Positions 1 through 5,775 of a DNA stretch of 5,775 bases are shown piece after piece. Made by a program: the position numbers and the translations under genes. Within the stretch, counting starts at the first letter, position 1. Each line of letters starts with the position of its first letter. A model generated the notes under the pieces. The model was not told where the DNA came from. It worked only from the letters and a program-made list of their open reading frames with translations, and did no database searches. The DNA is taken from the NCBI GenBank assembly GCA_030601605.1, contig JAUVTI010000128.1:1-5775 (forward strand). Reading direction: 5' to 3'. The stretch comes from Gemmatimonadales bacterium. GTDB taxonomy: Bacteria > Gemmatimonadota > Gemmatimonadetes > Gemmatimonadales > GWC2-71-9.

Positions 1-7
1 CGCAGCC

Positions 8-682
8 CTACGATTTGTTCCGGCTCAACCACGTAACCAGCTCGTAGAGATCGGACACGTCGGCCAGGGGCCGGGCGTCGCCGCTGGGTGACTCGTGCTT
101 CCGGTTGACCCATACGGTCGGCACGTCGAGCGCCACCGCAGGCTCTACGTCATGGAAGTAGCTCTGTGCCGCGTGGAGCCAACCCGCGTCCCCGATCTCC
201 ACTCGTGCCACGAGAAAGTGGGGCGGCGCGGGTTTGTAGGAGCGCACCCGCTCGGCTGTAACCAGCAGGTCGAACTCGACGGTGAATTGCTCCAGGGTCC
301 CCGCCAGCAGGTCCTCGTCGATGTTGGAGAGAATACCGAGCCGGTAGCCGGCCGCGGAGAGCATCTCGAGCACGCGGTTGGTGTCCGGGAAGGGTGGCCA
401 GCCGGGGAGGCTCGCCGGCAGGAACCCGGCCGAGTCCGGATCGAGCGGCCAGCCCAGGCGCTCCGCCAGAGCCAGTGCCACCTGCTCCAGCACCTCGCGG
501 TACGGGCGGAACGCACCGGCCTGGATCTCGGGCTCGACCTCCGCGTGCACCCTGAGAATCTCGTCGCGACCGAGCGTCACGCCGGCGGCCTCAGCCGCAG
601 CGATGACCGCGGCGTTGATGCCGCCTTCCCAGTCTATTAGCGTGCCGTAACAGTCGAATGTGATGATGTCGAAGGCGGGCAC
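8..682 (-). CDS. HAD-superfamily hydrolase, haloacid dehalogenase type II-like (224 aa)
   Basis: Predicted cytoplasmic hydrolase with a HAD Rossmann core and no signal peptide. Motif I is FDCYGTLID with nucleophile Asp10. Position +2 is Tyr12, not the Asp of HAD phosphatases; the DxYGT form is typical of the L-2-haloacid dehalogenase branch. Motif II is LSN (Ser119-Asn120), motif III is YKPAP (Lys150), and the acidic motif is SYFHDVEPA (Asp178) followed by PTVWVNR. The helical cap lies roughly at residues 17-95. The length is normal for the family. By alignment from memory with L-DEX YL, the active-site Asn177 appears replaced by Tyr175 and I see no clear equivalent of Arg41, so dehalogenase activity is uncertain and the substrate unknown. 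The start is GTG, directly after the TAG of the upstream c-di-GMP gene, so translational coupling is likely. The family usually begins just before motif I, which fits this start. The stop is TAG. Confidence 0.9.
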   Translation of the reverse strand: MPAFDIITFDCYGTLIDWEGGINAAVIAAAEAAGVTLGRDEILRVHAEVEPEIQAGAFRPYREVLEQVALALAERLGWPLDPDSAGFLPASLPGWPPFPDTNRVLEMLSAAGYRLGILSNIDEDLLAGTLEQFTVEFDLLVTAERVRSYKPAPPHFLVARVEIGDAGWLHAAQSYFHDVEPAVALDVPTVWVNRKHESPSGDARPLADVSDLYELVTWLSRNKS

Positions 683-3058
683 CTACTTCTCGACCTTGGA
701 GAACTCGCCGAGCATCTCCTCCACCGCGTCCGCATCTACCGGCTTCGAGTAGAGGAATCCCTGCCCCTCCTCGCAGCGCAGCAGCTTGAGGCTCTCGGAC
801 TGCTCCTCGGTCTCGACGCCCTCCGCGATCACGCGGATGCCGAGATCGCGCGCGAGCTTGATGATCGCCTGGACCACGACCGACTTCTCGCCTGTCAGGC
901 TCACCTTGCTGATGAACGAGCGGTCGATCTTGAGCGTATCGATGTTGAACCGGTCGAGGTAGGCCAGCGACGAGTATCCGGTTCCGAAGTCGTCGATCTG
1001 CACCTGCACACCCAGATCAGCAAGGTCGCGGACCAGACCCATGTTGTGGTTCGCATCGTCCATCAGAACGGTCTCGGCGATCTCCAGCTTGAGTCTGCCG
1101 GAATCGAGATTGGCGTCCCTCAGCGCCTCGGCCACGCGCTCGACCAGGTCGGTCTGCTGCAGCTGCTTCTCGGCGACGTTCACGCTCACGAACAGGTCGG
1201 GCGCGTCGGGAACGCGCTCGAGCCACTTGGCCATCTGCTTGCACGCCTCACGCAGCACCCAGAGGCCCAGCGGAACGATCAGTCCGGTCTCCTCGGCGAT
1301 GGGCATGAAGTCATCGGGGGCGACGAGCCCGTGCCCGGGGCGCTCCCACCGCACCAGAGCCTCGAAGCCGGAGATGCTCCCGCCGTCGAGCGACACGACC
1401 GGCTGGTAGACGAGGCGGAACTGGTCCTCCTCGAGCGCCGTGCGCAAGTCGTGCTCGAGCTCCAGCACCTCCATCGCCCGCGCGTGCATCTCCTTGTCGA
1501 ACACCTCGAAGCGCGCGCGGCCCCGCGCCTTCGCGCGATACATAGCCGTGTCCGCATCGCGCAGCATATGCTCGGGTCCGTCGCCGCTTCCCGAGCTCAG
1601 AGCGATACCGATGCTCACCGTCGCGAACAGCTCGTGGGCGCCGAGCTTGAACGGGGTCTTGAGCTCCTCCTGGATACGTTCCGCCACCCGGGTGGGGTCG
1701 CTGGTCTCCTTGATGTCATCCAGCAGAATACAGAACTCGTCGCCCGCGAGTCGGGCCACGACGTCACCGGGTCGCAGGCAGCGCTCGAGCCGCTCGGCGC
1801 ATCCGATGAGCAACTGGTCGCCTGCGCTGTGGCCGAGGCTGTCGTTCACGACCTTGAACCGGTCCAGGTCCAGGAACAGCACTGAGAACTGGTAGCCGCG
1901 GCGCCGCTTGGCCCGCCGCACCGATCGCTCCAGGATGTTCGTGAAGAAGGCGCGGTTGGGAAGTCCGGTCAGGGGGTCGTAGAGCGCGTCCTGCGCCAGC
2001 TGCTCTTCCACCTGCTTGCGCGGCGTGATGTCCGTCAGCGAGCCGGCCATGCGGTGGGGACGCCCGTCCTCGTCGCGGGCGGCTACGCCACGCACCAGCA
2101 CCCAGAGATACTCTCCGCCACGGTGGCGTACCCGGTGCTCGTTCTCGTAGTGCGTGGTGTGACCGATTATGTGCGAGTCCAGCTCGCCCTTCACCCGCTC
2201 CAGGTCCTCGGGGTGCACGCGCTCGAGCCAGGCGCCGATGTGGTTCTCGATCTCTGGTTCCGCGTAGCCCAGGATCTCCTTCCACCGCTCGGAGTAGTAC
2301 GCCGCGTCCGAGTCGACGTCCCAGTCCCACAGACCGTCGTTGGTGCCCCGCGCCGCCAGCGCGTAGCGCTCCTCGCTCTCGCGAACCGCGCGCTCCGCCT
2401 CGCGCCGGGCCGTGATGTCCTCGCACGTGGTGACGATGCTCAGCGGCCGGCCGCTGCCGTCCTTCAACACGTCCGACATCAGCTGCACCGGGAAAGTCGT
2501 GCCGTCTCTCCTGATGTTGATCGACTCCCGGCGCCAGCTGCCCATCTCGCCCAGCTTTTCGACCGTCAGCGGCTGCCGCAGATCCTGCGGTGCGTAAATC
2601 CCCACGTCCTTCCCGATCAGTTCCTCGACCGTGTACCCGTGCATCGCCGCGTCCGCGGGGTTTACGTACACGATCTTGCCGGCGACATCCGTCACCGAGA
2701 CTCCGAGCTGGATCGACTCGACGGCCATCTCCAGCCGGCGCACCACCTGCTGGACCTCGACCCGCTCGGTCGCGAACGCCTGGGTTACACGCCGCTGCCG
2801 CGCGATTACGCGGTCCAGCACGTACACAGCGAGCAGGAACGCCGCGGCCACCCCCAGATCCCAGAGGTGGGAGTGCTGCGGCTCGGGGGCGGGGCCGAAC
2901 GCCTCCCTGAGAACCGTGATCAGCTGCCCCACCGTGACGAGGGCGATCGTCCCAGCCAGGAAACGGATGCGCCGCTCCACCGGACGCACGGCCAGCACGA
3001 CCGCCCAGCCGGCGGCCACCAGGAGCACGAGAATTGAGAGTAGAATTAGCGGGTGCAT
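683..3058 (-). CDS. Membrane-anchored PAS-PAS-GGDEF-EAL cyclic-di-GMP synthase/phosphodiesterase (791 aa)
   Basis: Residues are counted from the ATG at 3058. Three hydrophobic segments (about 3-24, 32-50, 65-83) anchor it in the inner membrane; a charged, probably coiled-coil linker (86-114) leads to PAS1 (106-219) and PAS2 (226-350). The GGDEF domain (357-519) opens with DPLTGLPNR. Its signature is AGDEF (438-442) instead of GGDEF, with metal and substrate residues Asp397, Asn405, Asp414 and Glu441 present. An inhibitory I-site RPGD (429-432) sits exactly five residues before it. The EAL domain (534-779) keeps every catalytic position I can align to RocR by spacing: Glu566, Asn627, Glu659, Asp689, Asp690, Lys710, Glu746, Gln766, plus loop-6 Glu662 and DDFGTGYSSL. 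Phosphodiesterase activity is therefore likely; cyclase activity is possible, since some AGDEF proteins are active. PAS ligands are unknown. A TTG start at 3136 is also open, but it lies upstream of the likely transcription start and adds a non-hydrophobic leader, so I prefer the ATG. It is the first gene of a two-gene transcript with the HAD hydrolase. Confidence 0.93.
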   Translation of the reverse strand: MHPLILLSILVLLVAAGWAVVLAVRPVERRIRFLAGTIALVTVGQLITVLREAFGPAPEPQHSHLWDLGVAAAFLLAVYVLDRVIARQRRVTQAFATERVEVQQVVRRLEMAVESIQLGVSVTDVAGKIVYVNPADAAMHGYTVEELIGKDVGIYAPQDLRQPLTVEKLGEMGSWRRESINIRRDGTTFPVQLMSDVLKDGSGRPLSIVTTCEDITARREAERAVRESEERYALAARGTNDGLWDWDVDSDAAYYSERWKEILGYAEPEIENHIGAWLERVHPEDLERVKGELDSHIIGHTTHYENEHRVRHRGGEYLWVLVRGVAARDEDGRPHRMAGSLTDITPRKQVEEQLAQDALYDPLTGLPNRAFFTNILERSVRRAKRRRGYQFSVLFLDLDRFKVVNDSLGHSAGDQLLIGCAERLERCLRPGDVVARLAGDEFCILLDDIKETSDPTRVAERIQEELKTPFKLGAHELFATVSIGIALSSGSGDGPEHMLRDADTAMYRAKARGRARFEVFDKEMHARAMEVLELEHDLRTALEEDQFRLVYQPVVSLDGGSISGFEALVRWERPGHGLVAPDDFMPIAEETGLIVPLGLWVLREACKQMAKWLERVPDAPDLFVSVNVAEKQLQQTDLVERVAEALRDANLDSGRLKLEIAETVLMDDANHNMGLVRDLADLGVQVQIDDFGTGYSSLAYLDRFNIDTLKIDRSFISKVSLTGEKSVVVQAIIKLARDLGIRVIAEGVETEEQSESLKLLRCEEGQGFLYSKPVDADAVEEMLGEFSKVEK

Positions 3059-3123
3059 ATGAGCCCCGCACCAGGGTACACGCCGACTGCCCCCGGTGCC
3101 CGGAGTTCTCCTTGATGAGCCAA

Positions 3124-3151
3124 ATTGTAATGGCAAATGTAATTACGCAAA
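3124..3151 (-). promoter_or_regulatory. Putative promoter of the c-di-GMP gene
   Basis: Read on the minus strand, TACAAT (3129-3124) matches the sigma-70 -10 box at five of six positions. It is preceded after 16 bases by TTTGCG (3151-3146), a poor -35 with three matches. Transcription would start near 3117, giving a leader of about 58 bases before the ATG at 3058. The same patch also contains TACATTTG, which fits the Bacteroidota-type -7 consensus TAnnTTTG, so the sigma class is unclear. The call rests on sequence pattern only. Confidence 0.35.
3126..3146. repeat. Short repeat/palindrome cluster, possible operator
   Basis: TGTAAT occurs twice in direct orientation, at 3126-3131 and 3138-3143, twelve bases apart. 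The second copy runs into a perfect 8-bp palindrome, GTAATTAC (3139-3146). The cluster lies within the spacer and edges of the putative minus-strand promoter, where a repressor could bind. AT-rich DNA makes such repeats by chance fairly often, so operator function is only a suggestion. Confidence 0.2.
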
Positions 3152-3285
3152 GTGCGGTCGCCGTGAGGAGTAGCACCAATCCCCGGCCGGATCCGTCCCG
3201 CAGGCTCTCGCAGCCGCCAATATACCGAACATTAGCCGAAGGCTTGGGCGCCCTGGACCATCCCGGTTCGGCCGATATGATTCAG

Positions 3286-3312
3286 TTGAGCGCGCAGCCG
3301 CCGTTCTAGTGT
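3286..3312 (+). promoter_or_regulatory. Weak candidate promoter of the MBL-fold gene
   Basis: TTGAGC (3286-3291) could serve as a -35 box, followed after 15 bases by a poor -10, TAGTGT (3307-3312). TAGTGTTG (3307-3314) is one base away from the TAnnTTTG form used in Bacteroidota. Neither match is good. The position 30-60 bases before the start codon is the main reason to mention it. Confidence 0.18.
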
Positions 3313-3328
3313 TGTGTTTGGGATCGGG

Positions 3329-3336
3329 AAGAGGAG
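3329..3336 (+). promoter_or_regulatory. Ribosome binding site of the MBL-fold gene
   Basis: AAGAGGAG ends six bases before the ATG at 3343. It is a strong purine-rich Shine-Dalgarno match and fixes the start codon. Confidence 0.75.
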
Positions 3337-3342
3337 CAAATC

Positions 3343-4011
3343 ATGGGCATCAGCATCACCTTCCTCGGACACGCAGGCTTCCTTCTGGGCGACGGGACGC
3401 ACACCGTCGCGATCGACCCGTTTCTCACGGGCAACCCCGTCGCCACCATGAAACCGGACGAGGTCAAGTGCCAGTCGATCGTCCTGACCCACGGTCACGC
3501 TGATCACCTGGGAGACACGGTCGCCATCGCCAAGGCGAACGACGCCACCGTCTTCGGCGCGTTCGAGATCGTCGAGTACATGGGCGAGCAGGAGATCAAG
3601 GGCGAACCCGGAAACCCCGGCGGCAAGATCACCGCCGACTTCGGGTGGGTGGCTTTCACGCAGGCGGTCCACTCCTCGTCGTACGACGGCCGCTACATGG
3701 GCATGCCGTGCGGTGCGGTCGTGCACATGGGCGGAGTCACAGTGTACCACCTGGGCGACACGGGGATCTTCGGCGACATGAAGCTCCTTGGTGAGATCTA
3801 CCAGCCGGATATCGCCCTCGTCCCGACCGGCGACCGCTTCACCATGGGCCCGGAGCTCGCTACTCGCGCAGTAGAGATGATCAAGCCCAAAGTGGCGGTT
3901 CCCATGCACTTCGGAACGTGGCCGCTGCTGCTGCCGAACGCGACGGGGTTCGAGCCCAAGGGCGTCGAGGTCAAGGAGATGGAGCCGGGCGAAACCTGGC
4001 AGTTCAGCTAG
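3343..4011 (+). CDS. UPF0173-family metal-dependent hydrolase, metallo-beta-lactamase fold (222 aa)
   Basis: Single-domain, cytoplasmic metallo-beta-lactamase-fold protein with no signal peptide. It has the family's N-terminal pattern (ITFLGHAGF, then AIDPFLTGNP) and the full binuclear metal set: HGHADH (His50, His52, Asp54, His55), His110 in QAVHSSS, Asp139 in HLGDTG, and His189 in VPMHFGTW. The length and the C-terminal end shortly after the last His fit UPF0173 members. That group is related to the RNase Z/UlaG-like branch of the superfamily; the physiological substrate is not known to me, so no specific reaction is assigned. The ATG has a strong RBS six bases upstream. The stop is TAG. 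The M2 peptidase gene begins 60 bases downstream in the same direction with no visible terminator between, so co-transcription is possible. All motifs are intact. Confidence 0.93.
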   Translation: MGISITFLGHAGFLLGDGTHTVAIDPFLTGNPVATMKPDEVKCQSIVLTHGHADHLGDTVAIAKANDATVFGAFEIVEYMGEQEIKGEPGNPGGKITADFGWVAFTQAVHSSSYDGRYMGMPCGAVVHMGGVTVYHLGDTGIFGDMKLLGEIYQPDIALVPTGDRFTMGPELATRAVEMIKPKVAVPMHFGTWPLLLPNATGFEPKGVEVKEMEPGETWQFS

Positions 4012-4060
4012 TCACATGCGACGGTGCGCGCATCGCGGAGCTGGAAGGCGCGCCTTGATT

Positions 4061-4066
4061 GGGAGG
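4061..4066 (+). promoter_or_regulatory. Ribosome binding site deciding the M2 peptidase start
   Basis: GGGAGG lies five bases before the ATG at 4072. It selects this ATG over the in-frame GTG at 4024, which would add 16 charged residues in front of the signal peptide. Confidence 0.7.
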
Positions 4067-4071
4067 TATCA

Positions 4072-4599
4072 ATGCCGAGTCCTTTGAAGGCGGGCGCAGC
4101 CTGCCTACTGCTTCTCACCGCGGCGTGCGCGGACATCGCGCTGCGCAACGAAGTGGACGTGTTCCTCGACGCGTACGAGCAGGAGTATCAGGATCTCTAC
4201 TACGCGTGGAGCGAAGCTGAGTGGGCCTCCAACACGCACATCGTGGAGGGCGACACCACCAACGCGGCGCGCACGCGCCGGACCCACGAGGCCTACGTCG
4301 AGTTCGTGGGCAGCGAGGAGAACATCGACCAGATTCGCTCGTACCTGGATCTGCGTGACGAGCTCACGTCGCTGCAGGTCATGCAGCTCGAGAAGATGCT
4401 GTACATGGCGGCGGAGGGACCTCAGACGATCCCCGACCTGGTGGCCGAGCGGATCGCTGCAGAGGCGGAGCAGGTGGAAGACCTGTTCGGGTTCGAGTAC
4501 CGCCTGCGGGGCCGCCCCATCACTCCCAACGAGATGGACCAGCTGCTGCGCACCGCCACCGACCTGTCGGAGCGGCGTGCCGTCTGGGAGGCTTCGTAG
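4072..4599 (+). CDS. N-terminal fragment of the M2 peptidase: lipoprotein signal plus helical lid region (175 aa)
   Basis: This is what would be translated if the first TAG stops synthesis. The signal peptide is MPSPLKAGAACLLLLTAAC, with a lysine, a hydrophobic core and a lipobox-like TAAC; Cys19 would be lipidated after export. The -3 residue is Thr rather than Leu, so lipidation is probable, not certain. The rest is alpha-helical and matches the N-terminal lid of M2 enzymes: a YEQEYQ..YYAWSEAEWASNTHI segment resembles the ACE pattern of EYxxAxWxxNTxI, followed by FVGSEENIDQIR, LTSLQVMQLEKMLY and PITPNEMDQLLRTA. It has no zinc ligand, so alone it cannot be a peptidase. The ATG at 4072 is supported by GGGAGG upstream and by the position of the signal peptide. 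Confidence 0.7.
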   Translation: MPSPLKAGAACLLLLTAACADIALRNEVDVFLDAYEQEYQDLYYAWSEAEWASNTHIVEGDTTNAARTRRTHEAYVEFVGSEENIDQIRSYLDLRDELTSLQVMQLEKMLYMAAEGPQTIPDLVAERIAAEAEQVEDLFGFEYRLRGRPITPNEMDQLLRTATDLSERRAVWEAS

Positions 4600-4604
4600 G
4601 GGGG

Positions 4605-4624
4605 CGGGCCGATGCTCTAGCCCG
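4605..4624 (+). other. Small hairpin between and across the TAG codons
   Basis: CGGGC (4605-4609) can pair with GCCCG (4620-4624), leaving a 10-base loop. The stem starts six bases after the first TAG and includes the last base of the second. Five GC pairs with a long loop is a weak structure, easily produced by chance in GC-rich DNA. It is noted only because structures just after a stop codon can influence readthrough. Confidence 0.2.
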
Positions 4625-5775
4625 GCATCGTTCGGCTGCGCGACCTTCGCAACGAGACCGTTCGGGCCCTGGGGTGTTCCGACTGCTTCGCCTATCAGGT
4701 TTCCGACTACGGCCTCAGCACCGACCAGATGCTCCGCATCACCGACCAGCTGATCGCGCAACTCCGCCCACTGTACCGGGAAATACACACGTGGGCCCGC
4801 TACGAGCTGGCTGAGCGCTACGGCGCGCCGGTGCCCAACCTGATCCCCGCGGATTGGCTACCCAACAGGTGGGGCCAGGATTGGAGCGCGCTGATCGAGG
4901 TCGAGGGCATCAACGTCGACTCGGCGCTCGGCTCGCAATCGGCAGAGTGGGTGATGCAGCAGGGCGAGCAGTTCTATCGGAGCCTCGGGTTCGACGCCCT
5001 GCCGGCCGTGTTCTGGGAGAAATCATCGCTCTACCCGCTCGAGCCCGGCGCCGACTACAAGAAGAACACTCACGCCTCGGCGTGGCACATGGACGTGGAC
5101 ACCGACGTCCGATCTCTGATGAGCGTGGAGCCCGACCCGTACTGGTACGAGACGGTGCATCACGAGTTGGGACACGTCTACTACTTCATGGCATACAGCA
5201 ACCCCGACGTACCGCTCGTGCTGCGTGACGGCGCCAACCGGGCGTACCACGAAGCCATCGGCTCCATGATCGGCCTGGCCGCCTCCCAGCGCCAGTTCCT
5301 GGTGAACAGGGGGCTCGCGGCGGCGGATGCCGAAGTAGACCAGATCCAGCAGCTTCTCAAGGAGGCCCTGAACCACGTCGTGTTCATACCCTGGGGGGCC
5401 GGCGTGATGACTCGGTTCGAGCGGTCTCTGTACGCCGACGAGCTTCCGCCCGAGGTGTTCAACGCCACTTGGTGGGACCTGAAGCGGCGGTATCAGGGCA
5501 TCGTGCCACCGGGGCGCCGCGGCGAACAGTTCGCCGACGCCATAACCAAGACCCACATCAACGACGACGCAGCTCAGTACTACGACTACGCGCTCTCCGA
5601 GGCGCTCCTGTTCCAGCTGCACGACCACATAGCACGGGAGATCCTGGAACAGGATCCACACGATACCGACTACTACGGCAGCACCGGCGTCGGCGACTTC
5701 CTGGAGGACCTGATGGCGCCGGGCGCGAGCCGCCCGTGGCAGGAAGTCCTGGAGAGCACGACGGGGCGTGCGCTC
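4621..5775 (+). CDS. C-terminal fragment of the M2 peptidase: zinc catalytic domain, incomplete at window end
   Basis: These 385 codons carry the catalytic core, in frame with the 4072 start. Numbered from that start: HASAW (His334-Trp338, equivalent to the human ACE His353 substrate loop), HELGH (His364, Glu365, His368: two zinc ligands and the catalytic base), Glu394 in HEAIG as third zinc ligand, and Lys493-Thr-His495, matching the ACE Lys511/His513 pair that holds the substrate C-terminus. Spacings agree with human ACE within two residues. SRPW near the end also matches ACE. The enzyme would remove C-terminal dipeptides from peptides outside the cytoplasm. If translation restarts after the stops, the first in-frame ATG is at 4729, but I see no clear RBS there and the product would lack a signal peptide. 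The gene runs past 5775. Confidence 0.75.

Larger units (their letters stand above)
3059..3342. other. Divergent intergenic region, no convincing gene
   Basis: This 284-base stretch separates the leftward c-di-GMP gene from the rightward MBL-fold gene and must hold both promoters. It contains an AT-rich patch at about 3121-3150 in otherwise GC-rich DNA, a second small AT-rich patch at 3219-3233, and the RBS of the rightward gene. Short inverted repeats GCCGAA (3235-3240) and TTCGGC (3267-3272) could form a hairpin with a 26-base loop, but this is weak. One minus-strand frame here encodes a hydrophobic segment (about 3120-3180); it has no RBS and runs on as a shadow of the c-di-GMP gene. Confidence 0.6.
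4072..5775 (+). pseudogene. M2-family (ACE-like) peptidase gene interrupted by two in-frame TAG codons; 3' end outside window
   Basis: One continuous frame of 568 codons encodes an angiotensin-converting-enzyme-like zinc dipeptidase with a lipoprotein-type signal, but codons 176 and 183 are TAG (4597-4599 and 4618-4620). Sequence on both sides belongs to the same family and needs no frame change: WEAS, stop, GGGPML, stop, PGIVRLRDLRNE. From memory, homologues read WEASK-xxGPxL-K-PG here, so both stops replace probable lysines; the first Lys is the more certain. AAG to TAG is a single change at each. Past the stops the frame is open to the window end. I class it as a pseudogene because conventional translation would give only a 175-residue fragment without the zinc site. 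A local sequencing or assembly error, or TAG readthrough, are alternatives. The protein would need roughly a few tens more residues beyond the window. Confidence 0.75.

Noticed and set aside
2054..3037. 327-residue plus-strand open frame opposite the PAS region
   Set aside because: The minus strand holds two well-formed PAS domains. The plus-strand frame is Arg/Val/His-rich without any domain.
3059..3136. TTG start at 3136 for the c-di-GMP protein
   Set aside because: It adds 26 polar, basic residues before a natural hydrophobic N-terminus and would lie upstream of the putative transcription start. The AAGGAG at 3113-3108 is not followed by a usable start codon in range.
3060..3179. Minus-strand frame encoding a hydrophobic stretch (VLLLTATALCVITFAITIW) just upstream of the c-di-GMP gene, possibly a small membrane protein
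   Set aside because: It starts only at TTG or further upstream without an RBS, overlaps the probable promoter, has no nearby stop and continues as an Arg/Gly-rich shadow frame through the c-di-GMP gene.
3232..3909. 225-residue minus-strand open frame opposite the MBL-fold gene
   Set aside because: The plus strand carries a complete, motif-rich UPF0173 protein with a strong RBS. The antisense frame has low-complexity composition and no recognisable domain.
4012..4071. Possible terminator between the MBL-fold and M2 genes
   Set aside because: There is no stem followed by a T-run; the gap holds only the RBS of the next gene and scattered GC-rich sequence.
4597..4620. Frameshift as the cause of the M2 interruption
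   Set aside because: Family sequence resumes in the same frame immediately after the second TAG, with the expected residue count between the flanks, so no net indel is needed.
4105..4788. 227-residue minus-strand open frame spanning the two TAG codons
   Set aside because: The plus strand encodes clear M2 peptidase sequence on both sides. The antisense frame is a typical high-GC shadow with no recognisable motif.
5023..5661. 212-residue minus-strand open frame opposite the peptidase zinc domain
   Set aside because: It lies exactly opposite HELGH, HEAIG and the Lys-x-His segment, which are clearly coding on the plus strand.

Overview
The window is high-GC bacterial DNA with two divergently transcribed gene pairs and a 284-base shared upstream region. 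The organism cannot be fixed from the sequence. The last gene is a lipoprotein-type, ACE-like M2 peptidase with a THINDDAAQYYDY segment, which from memory most resembles proteins of Gemmatimonadota and relatives. That placement is an inference with modest confidence.

Layout. Leftward (minus strand) from about 3058: a membrane-anchored PAS-PAS-GGDEF-EAL cyclic-di-GMP enzyme. It is followed with no spacer by a HAD-superfamily hydrolase close to the haloacid-dehalogenase type II branch. Bases 3059-3342 hold no convincing gene. They contain an AT-rich patch with a plausible minus-strand promoter, then the RBS of the rightward gene. Rightward (plus strand): a UPF0173-type metallo-beta-lactamase-fold hydrolase, a 60-base gap, then a secreted or lipid-anchored M2 dipeptidase that runs off the right edge.

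The main anomaly is in the M2 gene. Its reading frame is conserved from signal peptide to catalytic domain, but two TAG codons 21 bases apart (4597-4599 and 4618-4620) interrupt it. Both fall where, from memory of the family, lysine is usual (WEAS-K-xxGPxL-K-PG). No frame change occurs, and the 385 codons downstream have no further stop and keep every zinc and substrate residue I can identify. A recent or strain-specific nonsense lesion, or a local sequence error, is the simplest reading. TAG readthrough or recoding is the exciting alternative, but the other three genes in the window all end at TAG at natural C-termini, which argues against a genome-wide reassignment.

Functionally, the left pair would sense a signal through PAS domains and make or break c-di-GMP, with a small hydrolase in the same transcript. 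The right pair is an intracellular metal hydrolase and an exported peptidase. Nothing in the window ties the two pairs to one pathway. I see no RNA gene, CRISPR array, insertion sequence or attachment site.
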